Below, one piece after another: positions 7,849-14,538 of a DNA stretch of 23,052 bases (position 1 is its first letter; the number at the start of each line of letters is the position of its first letter). The DNA comes from Bacillota bacterium (GTDB lineage Bacteria > Bacillota_A > Clostridia > DSM-8532): contig JAFADM010000359.1 of assembly GCA_023424865.1 (NCBI GenBank), forward strand, positions 1 to 23,052. Direction: 5' to 3'. A program made the translations under genes and the position numbers. A model generated the notes under the pieces. It had not been told where the DNA came from and ran no database searches. It saw only the letters and a list, made by a program, of their open reading frames with translations.

Positions 7849-10800
7849 TCAGTCAGGCATCTCTTCAATGGGCGCCGCCTGATCCTGACTCTCAAGCAAT
7901 TCGTAAAGCTCAACTTCGGGCAAAGGACGGCTGAAAAGATAGCCCTGAATTTTCTGACATCGGCTTTGGATAAGAAAATTAAATTGCTCCTGAGTTTCAA
8001 CGCCCTCCGCTACAACGGACATCCCCAGGCTCCGGCCGATACGGATGATGTTTCCGGTGAGCTTGCCGCTGTTTTCATCGATAGTGACGTTATCGATAAA
8101 GGATTTGTCAATTTTAAGGGTAGAAATGGGAAGCTGCTTTAGGTAGCTTAGTGAGGAATAGCCTTTCCCGAAATCGTCCAGAGCCATTTTAATACCGTTT
8201 TTCCGGAGGCTGTCAAGCTTTGTGGCCACAAGATCGAAGGATTCGATAAGAACGGATTCGGTAATTTCAAGCTCAAGACACTGGGAGTTAAGTCCATACT
8301 CTTCAAGAATGGCCAGGACTGTTTCCTCAAAGTCCATTTGCATCAGCTGCAGAATAGAAATATTAACACACACGGTTATATCCTGGTACCCCTTATCATT
8401 AAGGCGCTTAATGAAAGCACAGGCATTTTTTAAAACCCATTGTCCCAGTGTAAGGATAATATGGGTATCCTCCGCAACCTTTATAAAGCGTACAGGCGAA
8501 ACATAGCCCAGCTCCGGGCTGTGCCAGCGTATTAGAGCCTCAAGGCCGGTTATTCTGCCGCTTTTAATGTCCAGTTGGGGCTGGTAATAAAGCTCGAATT
8601 CATTATTACCAATAGCCTTCCGGAGATATTTTTCAATATGCATACGCTCGGTAAACGGCTCGTTTAATCGGGGATTATATAATACAAACCTATCCCGGCC
8701 CTCTGCCTTGGCCTGGTACATGGCGATGTCGGCGTATTTGAGAAGCTCCTCAAGCTGCCGGCCATGCTCCGGATAAAGAACCATGCCGATGCTGAAATTC
8801 ATATGAACAAAGCTTCCATCCACCTCGAAAGCTTCTCTGAAGCCCTTTAAGAGAGCATCGGCCGCCTTATGTGCTTCATTCTTTTCTCCATCCAGCTTAA
8901 TAAGCACCAGGAATTCGTCGCCACCAATGCGGTAAACCGTGGCGTTGGGCTTTATCAGGCTTTTTATTCTCTGGCCGGCAGCGTTAATCAGCTTGTCTCC
9001 GTAAGTATGTCCCATGGTATCGTTAATGTACTTAAAATTGTCCATATCAATGTAAAGGATGGCAGCCCCTGCACAGGGAGAAGACTCACAGCTTCGCCGT
9101 ATGCTTTCAAAGGCTTCGCTGAGGTCAAGCTTGTTGGGCAGTCCTGTCAGCAAGTCATGATACGCAATATAGCTCATTTTCTCTTCGTTTTCACGGATAA
9201 GCTTGTGATTTGCCAGAATTTCATCATACTGCTGTTTAAGCTCTTCCTCTGCGGCAGTCAGCTCCTCATAGGTTGACTCCAGTTCCTCGTAATTCTTTTG
9301 CAGGCGAGCCTCGTATTCCTTGCTTATGGTAATGTCTATGAGGGATCCGGCAAAGCGGACACAGTTGCCGTTTTTGTCCTTGAGAACCTTGCCTCTGGCA
9401 TCAAACCACAGATACTCACCCGTCTTTCGCCTCATACGGTATTCCACATGATAGAAGGGCGTATTGCCCATAAGGTGCTCCCGGCGGGCCTTATCAGCCA
9501 GAAGTGTATCCTCGGGGTGGACGATTACCTTCCATCCCCCGTTTTCTTCATTAAGCTCACCCTTTTCATAGCCAAGTATCCGGTAGGCTAAATCCGATAT
9601 GTAATACTTGTTCCTTACCATATCCAAATCCCATATAATAGCTCCCGAACCATCCGTCGCCAGCCGGTACCGTTCGTCACTGGTTTGGAGCAGACAGCGC
9701 ATTTTCTTAATGCGTCTTAAATTCAGGCTGTTTATCACCAAAAGACTCGTGAGTACGGCAAAGACCATTGTAACGCTCCAAACAAGGGTGCTGTAGGTGC
9801 GTAAAAAGGAAAAGGGCCGCTCCAATATTTCGATTTCTCCAGGAATTTGATTTTCCGCAATGCCAAAACGGGTCATGGCATGGTAGTTAACGGCATTTAA
9901 GCGTGTGCTTTCATCCACATAGGGAATTTCATCGGCAGGCTCTCCCCCAAGGACTCGAAGAGCCAGAGCCGCCGCTTCCTTGCCCTGATAAACACCGCTT
10001 GCCATACTGCCCCCCATGGCTCCCCCTGTCATGCCGAAATCATACAGATGATAAACCGGAACGGCGCTTACTTCGGTTATGGCTTTAACGGCGGGATCGA
10101 AGCCCACAATCCAGCCCTCCCCGTCACTGTAGTAGGTTGTTACAAGCACAATGCTGTCGTTTTCCAGGCCCTTAACCGTATTGATAACCTCATTAAAGGA
10201 CAGGTTGTTCATGGGGACGACAGTTAAATCGGAGTAGGCCTGCTCAATACTTTCCGTAGAGGCCTGGCCGATGGATAGGCCGCTCTCGGAATTGTCGAAG
10301 AGCAGGTAAACCTTTTTAATATTGGGATTGATTTCAAGAGCCATTCCCACGGTTTCCGCGGGATAAAGGGTTTCAACGACACCCGTTATATCGGGTTCAC
10401 CATGGATGAGGGTTTCAATTCCGCTTTCATTGACTCCGCTGAAAACAATAGGCGCCTCTGAAAAAAGCTCGCTTCGGTATTTAAGGGCAAAAGCAAGAGC
10501 TGCGTCATCCGTGGTCATAATAAGATCAATAGGCAGGTTTTTGTACTTCAATAAAAAGTAATTATAGAGGTGCTGAAGATTTTCTTCCGTAGGGAAGCGC
10601 TTCCAATCCATATATTCGACCATAAGGGAATTGTCATAATTTTTATCTTTTAAGACGGAAAAAATACTGTCCACCTGATTGGCGGTCCAGGAAGTGCTTT
10701 GATCATAGGAATTGAGCACCAGTATATTATTGCTGCCCAAGGAGGTTTCTGCGGAGGAAGGCAATAAAAAAAAGTACATCAGCAAGGCGGGCAGAAACAG

Positions 10801-10857
10801 GGCAGACATGAAGAAGCAAGCTATTCTTTTATAAAAACACAAACGCATATGTCGCAC
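7849..10857 (-). CDS. Membrane c-di-GMP enzyme: periplasmic-binding domain, PAS, GGDEF, EAL
   Basis: This is a 1002-residue predicted bifunctional diguanylate cyclase/phosphodiesterase. Residues 1-38 form a signal peptide or anchor. Residues about 45-340 resemble the ABC substrate-binding fold (ABC_sub_bind type), placed outside the membrane. A transmembrane helix lies at about 354-376 and a PAS_3-like PAS at about 394-510 (HPED, 'GSLIDIT'). A coiled coil of about 50 residues leads to the GGDEF domain, which has an intact GGDEF at about 644-648. The four residues at the inhibitory I-site (RxxD) position are KPNA, so that site is absent. The EAL domain keeps EAL (about 772), VNIS, ELEITES, DDFGKGYSS (about 890), IDKSF, EGVET and QGYLFSRP, so hydrolysis looks possible. 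The start is GTG at 10857, eight bases after GAGGG; the ATG three codons later is too far from it. An extracellular ligand probably sets c-di-GMP turnover; which activity wins is unknown. Confidence 0.9.
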   Translation of the reverse strand: MRHMRLCFYKRIACFFMSALFLPALLMYFFLLPSSAETSLGSNNILVLNSYDQSTSWTANQVDSIFSVLKDKNYDNSLMVEYMDWKRFPTEENLQHLYNYFLLKYKNLPIDLIMTTDDAALAFALKYRSELFSEAPIVFSGVNESGIETLIHGEPDITGVVETLYPAETVGMALEINPNIKKVYLLFDNSESGLSIGQASTESIEQAYSDLTVVPMNNLSFNEVINTVKGLENDSIVLVTTYYSDGEGWIVGFDPAVKAITEVSAVPVYHLYDFGMTGGAMGGSMASGVYQGKEAAALALRVLGGEPADEIPYVDESTRLNAVNYHAMTRFGIAENQIPGEIEILERPFSFLRTYSTLVWSVTMVFAVLTSLLVINSLNLRRIKKMRCLLQTSDERYRLATDGSGAIIWDLDMVRNKYYISDLAYRILGYEKGELNEENGGWKVIVHPEDTLLADKARREHLMGNTPFYHVEYRMRRKTGEYLWFDARGKVLKDKNGNCVRFAGSLIDITISKEYEARLQKNYEELESTYEELTAAEEELKQQYDEILANHKLIRENEEKMSYIAYHDLLTGLPNKLDLSEAFESIRRSCESSPCAGAAILYIDMDNFKYINDTMGHTYGDKLINAAGQRIKSLIKPNATVYRIGGDEFLVLIKLDGEKNEAHKAADALLKGFREAFEVDGSFVHMNFSIGMVLYPEHGRQLEELLKYADIAMYQAKAEGRDRFVLYNPRLNEPFTERMHIEKYLRKAIGNNEFELYYQPQLDIKSGRITGLEALIRWHSPELGYVSPVRFIKVAEDTHIILTLGQWVLKNACAFIKRLNDKGYQDITVCVNISILQLMQMDFEETVLAILEEYGLNSQCLELEITESVLIESFDLVATKLDSLRKNGIKMALDDFGKGYSSLSYLKQLPISTLKIDKSFIDNVTIDENSGKLTGNIIRIGRSLGMSVVAEGVETQEQFNFLIQSRCQKIQGYLFSRPLPEVELYELLESQDQAAPIEEMPD

Positions 10858-10913
10858 CAGACTTTCCCTCTTTCTCCATCATAACAGGAGCTTACTTTCC
10901 TATACCATTTTCG

Positions 10914-10948
10914 AAAAGGGAGGCATACTTTTATATACGGGCGCTCCC
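10914..10948 (-). terminator. Terminator-like hairpin in the leader of the c-di-GMP enzyme gene
   Basis: In the minus-strand RNA, GGGAG (10948-10944) pairs with CTCCC (10922-10918). An inner helix CGTAU/GUAUG (10939-10935 with 10928-10924) includes two G-U pairs, and UUUU follows directly (10917-10914). The wobble pairs would be A-C mismatches on the plus strand, so the fold favours minus-strand RNA. The stem is short and the U-run modest, so this is a weak terminator candidate about 60 bases before the GTG start. Confidence 0.4.
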
Positions 10949-10967
10949 AGGAAAATACTCCGGTCTT

Positions 10968-11022
10968 CCTGCCTTTCCCGACATCGTTGTCAGGTCTGAG
11001 AAGATTGGGAACGTCCGGCAGG
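10968..11022 (-). ncRNA. Candidate structured leader RNA upstream of the c-di-GMP enzyme
   Basis: In minus-strand RNA, CCUGCC (11022-11017) and GGCAGG (10973-10968) close an element. It contains a 7-bp hairpin CCUGACA-ACGA-UGUCGGG (10994-10977) with one G-U pair. GUUCCC further upstream could instead pair with GGGAA(A) of the hairpin's 3' side, so two folds compete. It lies between a strong promoter and a terminator-like hairpin. I do not recognise it as a GEMM or other known riboswitch class. Structure and function are inferred by eye only. Confidence 0.35.
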
Positions 11023-11044
11023 GTTATTAAGTTCAGGCTTTCGA

Positions 11045-11105
11045 AACTCTATCAATCAATTGGATTAATTTATATTTAAAAAGTCAGTTTTTGTTAACTC
11101 TATCA
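11045..11105. repeat. Pair of 10-bp direct repeats flanking the c-di-GMP enzyme promoter
   Basis: AACTCTATCA occurs at 11045-11054 and again at 11096-11105, 51 bp apart start to start, close to five helical turns. One copy overlaps the predicted -35 box (11092-11097); the other lies just downstream of the predicted start of transcription. This could be a paired operator. Confidence 0.45.
11069..11097 (-). promoter_or_regulatory. Strong predicted sigma-A promoter for the c-di-GMP enzyme gene
   Basis: Minus strand: -35 TTAACA (11092-11097, 5 of 6), a 17-bp spacer, and -10 TATAAA (11069-11074, 5 of 6). Transcription would start near 11062 and leave a leader of about 205 bases before the GTG at 10857. 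Confidence 0.6.
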
Positions 11106-11290
11106 GGTATGTACCCCGATCTTTATGCAAAGTAACAAAAAAAACCGCAAAAGATCCTCCAAGATTCTATGTTCAGGAAAAAATCGTGCTTCTTATTTTT
11201 ACTCAAATAAACATAATTTTGAATAACAATGACCAGACTAGTGATCGGACAGCCTTTCTATTACAAAATGGCATCGAGGAGGCGATCTTT

Positions 11291-11665
11291 ATGGCCGATG
11301 AGACACATGAAAGAAGCGAACAAAAAGGTTCTTCATCCATACTGCGATGGCTGGGCAGGATGGTGGTCACAGCGTTCATATTGTTTATAACATCCCTGTT
11401 GACGCCAGGCTTTACTATCCGGGGATTATGGTCCTTTTTGCTGGCAGCAGTAGTTATCAGCATTTTGGATCATCTAGCAGAATCTTTGATGAAGGTTGAC
11501 GCATCCCCCTTCGGAAAAGGCTTGAAAGGCTTTCTAATAGCAGCGGTTATTATCTATGCCGCTCAGTTTTTAGTTCCTCACATGAGCGTATCTCTACTTG
11601 GAGCCGTTCTGGCCGCTCTGGTCATCGGTATCCTGGACGCTGTTCTTCCGTCCCGGGTAATGTGA
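11291..11665 (+). CDS. YvlD/DUF360-like four-helix membrane protein ('phage holin family 4' superfamily)
   Basis: The 124-residue product has a charged cytoplasmic head of about 20 residues and four hydrophobic helices. These are 'MVVTAFILFITSLLTPGFTI', 'FLLAAVVISILDHLAESL', 'FLIAAVIIYAAQFLVPHM' and 'LLGAVLAALVIGILDAVLP'. This pattern fits PF04020 (Bacillus YvlD), named after phage holins although members are ordinary chromosomal genes, in Bacillus often tied to cell-envelope stress. The start at 11291 is chosen because GGAGG lies 8 bases upstream; the frame is open 35 codons further up without an RBS. The gene stands alone, ends at a strong terminator, and no phage genes are nearby. Biochemical role is not known. 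Confidence 0.75.
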   Translation: MADETHERSEQKGSSSILRWLGRMVVTAFILFITSLLTPGFTIRGLWSFLLAAVVISILDHLAESLMKVDASPFGKGLKGFLIAAVIIYAAQFLVPHMSVSLLGAVLAALVIGILDAVLPSRVM

Positions 11666-11696
11666 CGTAAGTACGGCAAGCAAACCTAAAACAGCC

Positions 11697-11740
11697 AAAA
11701 GAGGAGCCGGGCTTTAGAAAGCCCGGCTCCTCTTTTATGA
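11697..11740. terminator. Strong bidirectional intrinsic terminator
   Basis: A perfect 19-bp inverted repeat (11697-11715 and 11718-11736, core GAGGAGCCGGGC) has A-rich and T-rich ends on both strands. It serves the converging YvlD-like gene and the acyl-ACP thioesterase gene. Confidence 0.93.
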
Positions 11741-11759
11741 CAATTTAAGGCAAAAGTCT

Positions 11760-12527
11760 TCAAAGCTTCTCGGTTCTCGGTTCAATAGTGACCTGAGCTT
11801 TAAAAAGGATGGCATTATCCTTCTCCTTTTGGCCTTCAATATAAATTACCCCTTCACCGGCCGCGGATATATCCTTGTAAAGCGCCACAGCCTCTCCGGG
11901 AAGGGCCTCACTGACATAGCTCAGCTCAATGCTCTTTACGCTGTAGAGCTTATGCTTGTCCCATTCAAAGCAATCCATAATAAAGTCAATGTACCGGGTG
12001 TTGTTGAGGTGCCCGTTAAAATCGATATCACTGTAGCTTATTACCTTTTTATAGGCCAGCTCCGCCGTTCCAAAGGGCTTAAGCCTTCCCAGACGGCATT
12101 GAAGGGCACGCTCCTTAAATATGGCCGGATACTTAATAGCTATAACATCGGTTCTCCTGATCTCCCGGGTGGCAACATCCATAAGCACCCAGGTGGAAAC
12201 CGCTCTTATAAGAACCTGGCCCTGGCTGTCCCTGACAATGTAATCCCTTTCAAATTCCAGCTTTTTGGGCTCCTGGGGCCAGGTTTCAACCGTAATAGGC
12301 TCATTCCACTCCGGAAAGCGTTCAATATCCGCCCTTATCCGAATAAGCACCCATGTTACGCCAAACCTTTCCTGCAGGGTTGTAATCCCCGCATCCAGAT
12401 CCTCAACAGCCATACTGGCTATATCCTGGAAATAGCCAAACAGGGCACTCAATTTAATGGTTTTGGAAAAATCCGAATCCCGAAGTTCCACCGTATAGGC
12501 TTTTTTATATACCGACAAATCGTCCAA
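11760..12527 (-). CDS. Acyl-ACP thioesterase (FatA/FatB family)
   Basis: The 255-residue protein matches the acyl-ACP thioesterase family (PF01643), which releases free fatty acids from acyl carrier protein in the cytoplasm. It is a double hot-dog fold. The first half contains 'YFQDIASMAVEDL' and 'WVLIRIRADIERFPEW'; the second holds the catalytic-type signature 'DIDFNGHLNNTRYIDFIMD' (about 168-186) with the conserved Asn and His. Length agrees with bacterial members. The start is a TTG at 12525-12527 preceded by GGAGGAG; the ATG a few bases upstream is in another frame. An extended -10 promoter lies at 12591-12598. It is probably monocistronic and converges on the YvlD-like gene. Chain-length preference cannot be read from the sequence. 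Confidence 0.9.
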   Translation of the reverse strand: MDDLSVYKKAYTVELRDSDFSKTIKLSALFGYFQDIASMAVEDLDAGITTLQERFGVTWVLIRIRADIERFPEWNEPITVETWPQEPKKLEFERDYIVRDSQGQVLIRAVSTWVLMDVATREIRRTDVIAIKYPAIFKERALQCRLGRLKPFGTAELAYKKVISYSDIDFNGHLNNTRYIDFIMDCFEWDKHKLYSVKSIELSYVSEALPGEAVALYKDISAAGEGVIYIEGQKEKDNAILFKAQVTIEPRTEKL

Positions 12528-12590
12528 TGCTTCATCTCCTCCAACCCGGCATAAGCATATACCAGGTGTAAATTACCCTTAACAGTTACT

Positions 12591-12601
12591 TTATTATACC
12601 A
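12591..12601 (-). promoter_or_regulatory. Extended -10 promoter for the acyl-ACP thioesterase gene
   Basis: The minus strand reads ATGGTATAAT, a perfect TATAAT (12593-12598) with the TGn extension. No good -35 box is visible at 16-18 bp, as often occurs with extended -10 promoters. The start of transcription would lie about 55 bases before the TTG start. Confidence 0.5.
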
Positions 12602-12758
12602 TTTACTGAGCCTGATTGCTCGTGCCAAAAGCAAGGATGGCATACCGGGGGCAGCGGTGGTAAAATGAGCCTACCGGAAAATGAAAGCTTATTAACTGTG
12701 AACAATCCATATCGTCTTCATCTTAGCTAAAAGAGCTCATGGATGTAAATTATGTATC

Positions 12759-12926
12759 AGGAAACGCATCGTGACATTGCTAATGGAAAAGGGCTTTGAT
12801 GTGGAGTGGAATCACAGTCCGGATTCCAGAATTGCAATCCATTCTTTTTTATGGGACAAGGTATATGATGGAGAAGATTACGGTGCCGACCGTGCAATAC
12901 GGATAATGGGAGAGGCATTAAAGTGA
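12759..12926 (+). pseudogene. 3' remnant of a gene resembling DUF6891-type proteins
   Basis: The plus-strand frame reads RKRIVTLLMEKGFDVEWN, then SPDSRIAI and a charged tail ending in GEALK and a TGA stop at 12924-12926. The 'LLxEKGFxVEWxxxxxxRI' pattern is like the C-terminal end of DUF6891-type proteins of Bacillota (recalled, not searched). A TGA at 12699-12701 closes the frame upstream, and the preceding residues do not look conserved, so the first part of the gene appears lost. A GTG at 12771 has AGGAA 8 bases before it, so a 51-residue peptide could still be made. I favour a decayed gene over a functional small one. Confidence 0.5.
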
Positions 12927-12930
12927 TATA

Positions 12931-12969
12931 AAAAGCGGGCTGCCAGATTTACACTGTTAGCCCGCTTTT
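12931..12969. terminator. Bidirectional terminator downstream of uracil permease
   Basis: AAAAGCGGGCT (12931-12941) and AGCCCGCTTTT (12959-12969) are perfect 11-bp inverted arms around a 17-base loop. It lies 35 bases past the permease stop and just after the plus-strand remnant. Confidence 0.75.
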
Positions 12970-13003
12970 CCATAAATTACACAATATTTATGTTCTGTAA
13001 CAT

Positions 13004-14401
13004 TTATTCATTTCCTTCAGAATCGGCAGTGAGCTTAAGCTTGTCCAGCACATAGAAAATCAGGCTTAATACCATACCGACAACAGCAGCCAGGGCCATA
13101 CCCTTTAAGTCTACCTTGCCAATGCGAACAGACATCTTGCTTAATCCGACTACGAAAATCAAGGCTGTCAGGATAAGGTTTCTGGATTTATTGTAATCCA
13201 CCTTGGATTCCACAATCATACGTATGCCGGAGGCTGCGATAACACCGAAAAGCAGGAGGCTTACGCCACCCATAACCGGGCCGGGAATGGTATTGATGAG
13301 TCCTGTCAGCTTGCCAACAAAAGCCATAATGATGGAGATGATGGCAGCGCCTCCGATAACCCAGACACTGTAAACCTTGGTTATTGCCATAACACCCATG
13401 TTTTCTCCGTAGGTGGTTGTAGGGCAGGAGCCGGCAAAGCCCGACAGGGCAGTTGAAAGTCCGTCACCCAGCATGGAGCGTGTCAGCCCCGGATCTTTAA
13501 GCAGATCACGATTAATAATCTTTCCAGTTACAATAAGATGGCCGAAATGCTCTGAAATAACTACCAGCGTTGCAGGCATAATGATGAGAATGGCATCCAG
13601 CTCAAAGGATGGCGCTGTAAACGTCGGGAGCTTAAACCAGGCGCTGGAAGAGATGGAATCGAAGGAAATAATACCGGGATAAAAACGGTTTAAAACCACC
13701 GAGAACAGGTAGCCTGCCACAACGGCAACCAAAACAGGTATGGCAGCCCAGAATTTACGGAACATCAGGGTTCCGAACACCACCACTGCCAGAGTGAACA
13801 GGGCAACAGCCACGTTAGGCCAGTGTATTTGGCCTTCAGAATTAGGAAGAAGTCCTGCATTGCTCGCGGCAGTTTCTGCAAGTTCAAGTCCTATTAGCGC
13901 CACAATAGGCCCCATAGCCGCAGGAGGCAGTACAACGTCGATCCATTTGGTTCCCACCGCGCCGATAAGCAGGGCGACTACACAAAAAACAGCGCCGGAG
14001 ATAATAAATCCACCCAGCGCTTTACTGAAATTTTCCTGATAGGATGAAGAGCTAGCGATAATCGCGAAGGTCGGCGCCAAAAAAGCGAAGCTGGAACCGA
14101 GAAAAGCCGGTGACTTGCCCTTGCAGAGGAAAAGATACAACAGGGTTCCGATGCCGTTCATAAGAAGAACGAGAGCGGGATCCACCACCGTAATGGCATT
14201 AACCTGGGCCAGCTGACCCGCTGTAAGCTGCTGGAAGGTCGTATTCAGTACATTTTCCACGTAATCCGCACGTGCAGCCTGATTAAAAAGGAAAGGCACA
14301 AGCACGGAAGCGCCGAACATGGCAAACAAGTGTTGAATGCTTAAGGGTAGTCCCAGATGAAACGGTACCTTTTCATCAACCTGATAGACTTTGCGCTGCA
14401 T
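13004..14401 (-). CDS. Uracil permease (NCS2 family, UraA/PyrP type)
   Basis: This is a 465-residue integral membrane transporter that imports uracil with protons for pyrimidine salvage. The opening 'VPFHLGLPLSIQHLFAMFGASVLVPFLFN' is typical of UraA/PyrP. The substrate-site residues known from E. coli UraA are kept: Glu and His in 'ISEHFGHLIVTGKI' (about 283-287) and Glu in 'TTTYGENMGVMAITKVYS' (about 332). Repeated hydrophobic segments fit the 14-helix NCS2 fold. The start at 14401 is set by AGGAGG nine bases upstream; ATGs further upstream are too close to or ahead of that site. A promoter with an extended -10 and a small dyad precede it; I see no PyrR-type attenuator. It is probably a single-gene unit ended by the 12931-12969 terminator. 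Xanthine or other nucleobase use is less likely but not excluded. Confidence 0.92.
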   Translation of the reverse strand: MQRKVYQVDEKVPFHLGLPLSIQHLFAMFGASVLVPFLFNQAARADYVENVLNTTFQQLTAGQLAQVNAITVVDPALVLLMNGIGTLLYLFLCKGKSPAFLGSSFAFLAPTFAIIASSSSYQENFSKALGGFIISGAVFCVVALLIGAVGTKWIDVVLPPAAMGPIVALIGLELAETAASNAGLLPNSEGQIHWPNVAVALFTLAVVVFGTLMFRKFWAAIPVLVAVVAGYLFSVVLNRFYPGIISFDSISSSAWFKLPTFTAPSFELDAILIIMPATLVVISEHFGHLIVTGKIINRDLLKDPGLTRSMLGDGLSTALSGFAGSCPTTTYGENMGVMAITKVYSVWVIGGAAIISIIMAFVGKLTGLINTIPGPVMGGVSLLLFGVIAASGIRMIVESKVDYNKSRNLILTALIFVVGLSKMSVRIGKVDLKGMALAAVVGMVLSLIFYVLDKLKLTADSEGNE

Positions 14402-14423
14402 AAAATTCATCCTCCTGAAAGTT

Positions 14424-14439
14424 GTTACCGATAAGTAAC
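14424..14439. repeat. Short dyad in the uracil permease leader
   Basis: GTTAC-CGATAA-GTAAC gives 5-bp arms, extendable to 7 bp with a bulge, between the predicted -10 box and the RBS. It could be an operator or a leader hairpin. It is short enough to be chance. Confidence 0.3.
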
Positions 14440-14452
14440 CAAAACTTACAGT

Positions 14453-14482
14453 AGTATAGCAAAACAAACGACGCAAGTCTAT
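14453..14482 (-). promoter_or_regulatory. Predicted promoter for uracil permease
   Basis: The minus strand carries TGCTATACT, an extended -10 (TATACT at 14453-14458), with a weak -35 (TAGACT) at 18-bp spacing. The leader would be about 45 bases long. Confidence 0.45.
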
Positions 14483-14538
14483 AGTTTTCTACACACTATA
14501 TTGCATTTTTCAGAAAGAATTCCTGCATGGAAAAATTT

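Larger units (their letters stand above)
10858..11290. other. 433-bp intergenic region between divergent genes
   Basis: This gap separates the minus-strand c-di-GMP enzyme from the plus-strand membrane protein. It holds the minus-strand promoter, a leader of about 205 bases with two folded elements, and the RBS of each gene. It also holds a pair of 10-bp direct repeats (AACTCTATCA at 11045-11054 and 11096-11105). No promoter of comparable quality was found for the plus-strand gene, and no open frame of convincing coding character was seen. Confidence 0.7.
12528..13003. other. 476-bp region between thioesterase and uracil permease
   Basis: This stretch contains the thioesterase promoter, a short plus-strand gene remnant (12759-12926) and a bidirectional terminator (12931-12969). 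Between 12602 and 12758 I see nothing I can assign. Confidence 0.6.

Noticed and set aside
10977..10994. Mini-ykkC (guanidine-II) riboswitch, because the hairpin has an ACGA loop
   Set aside because: That class needs two hairpins with ACGR loops close together; only one is present and the downstream gene is not a guanidine transporter.
10858..11062. GEMM (c-di-GMP-I) riboswitch upstream of the GGDEF-EAL gene
   Set aside because: The conserved GEMM core, with its GGGACGCAAAG-like stretch, is not found on either strand of this region.
11291..11665. Prophage holin
   Set aside because: The family name is historical; the protein is YvlD-like, stands alone and has no lysis or phage structural genes nearby.
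11829..12554. 241-codon plus-strand open frame opposite the acyl-ACP thioesterase
   Set aside because: The minus strand has a clear family match with its catalytic signature; the plus frame shows no motif.
14402..14476. Upstream start giving a 490-residue uracil permease
   Set aside because: The extra residues are not permease-like and would span the promoter and RBS; AGGAGG nine bases before 14401 sets the start.
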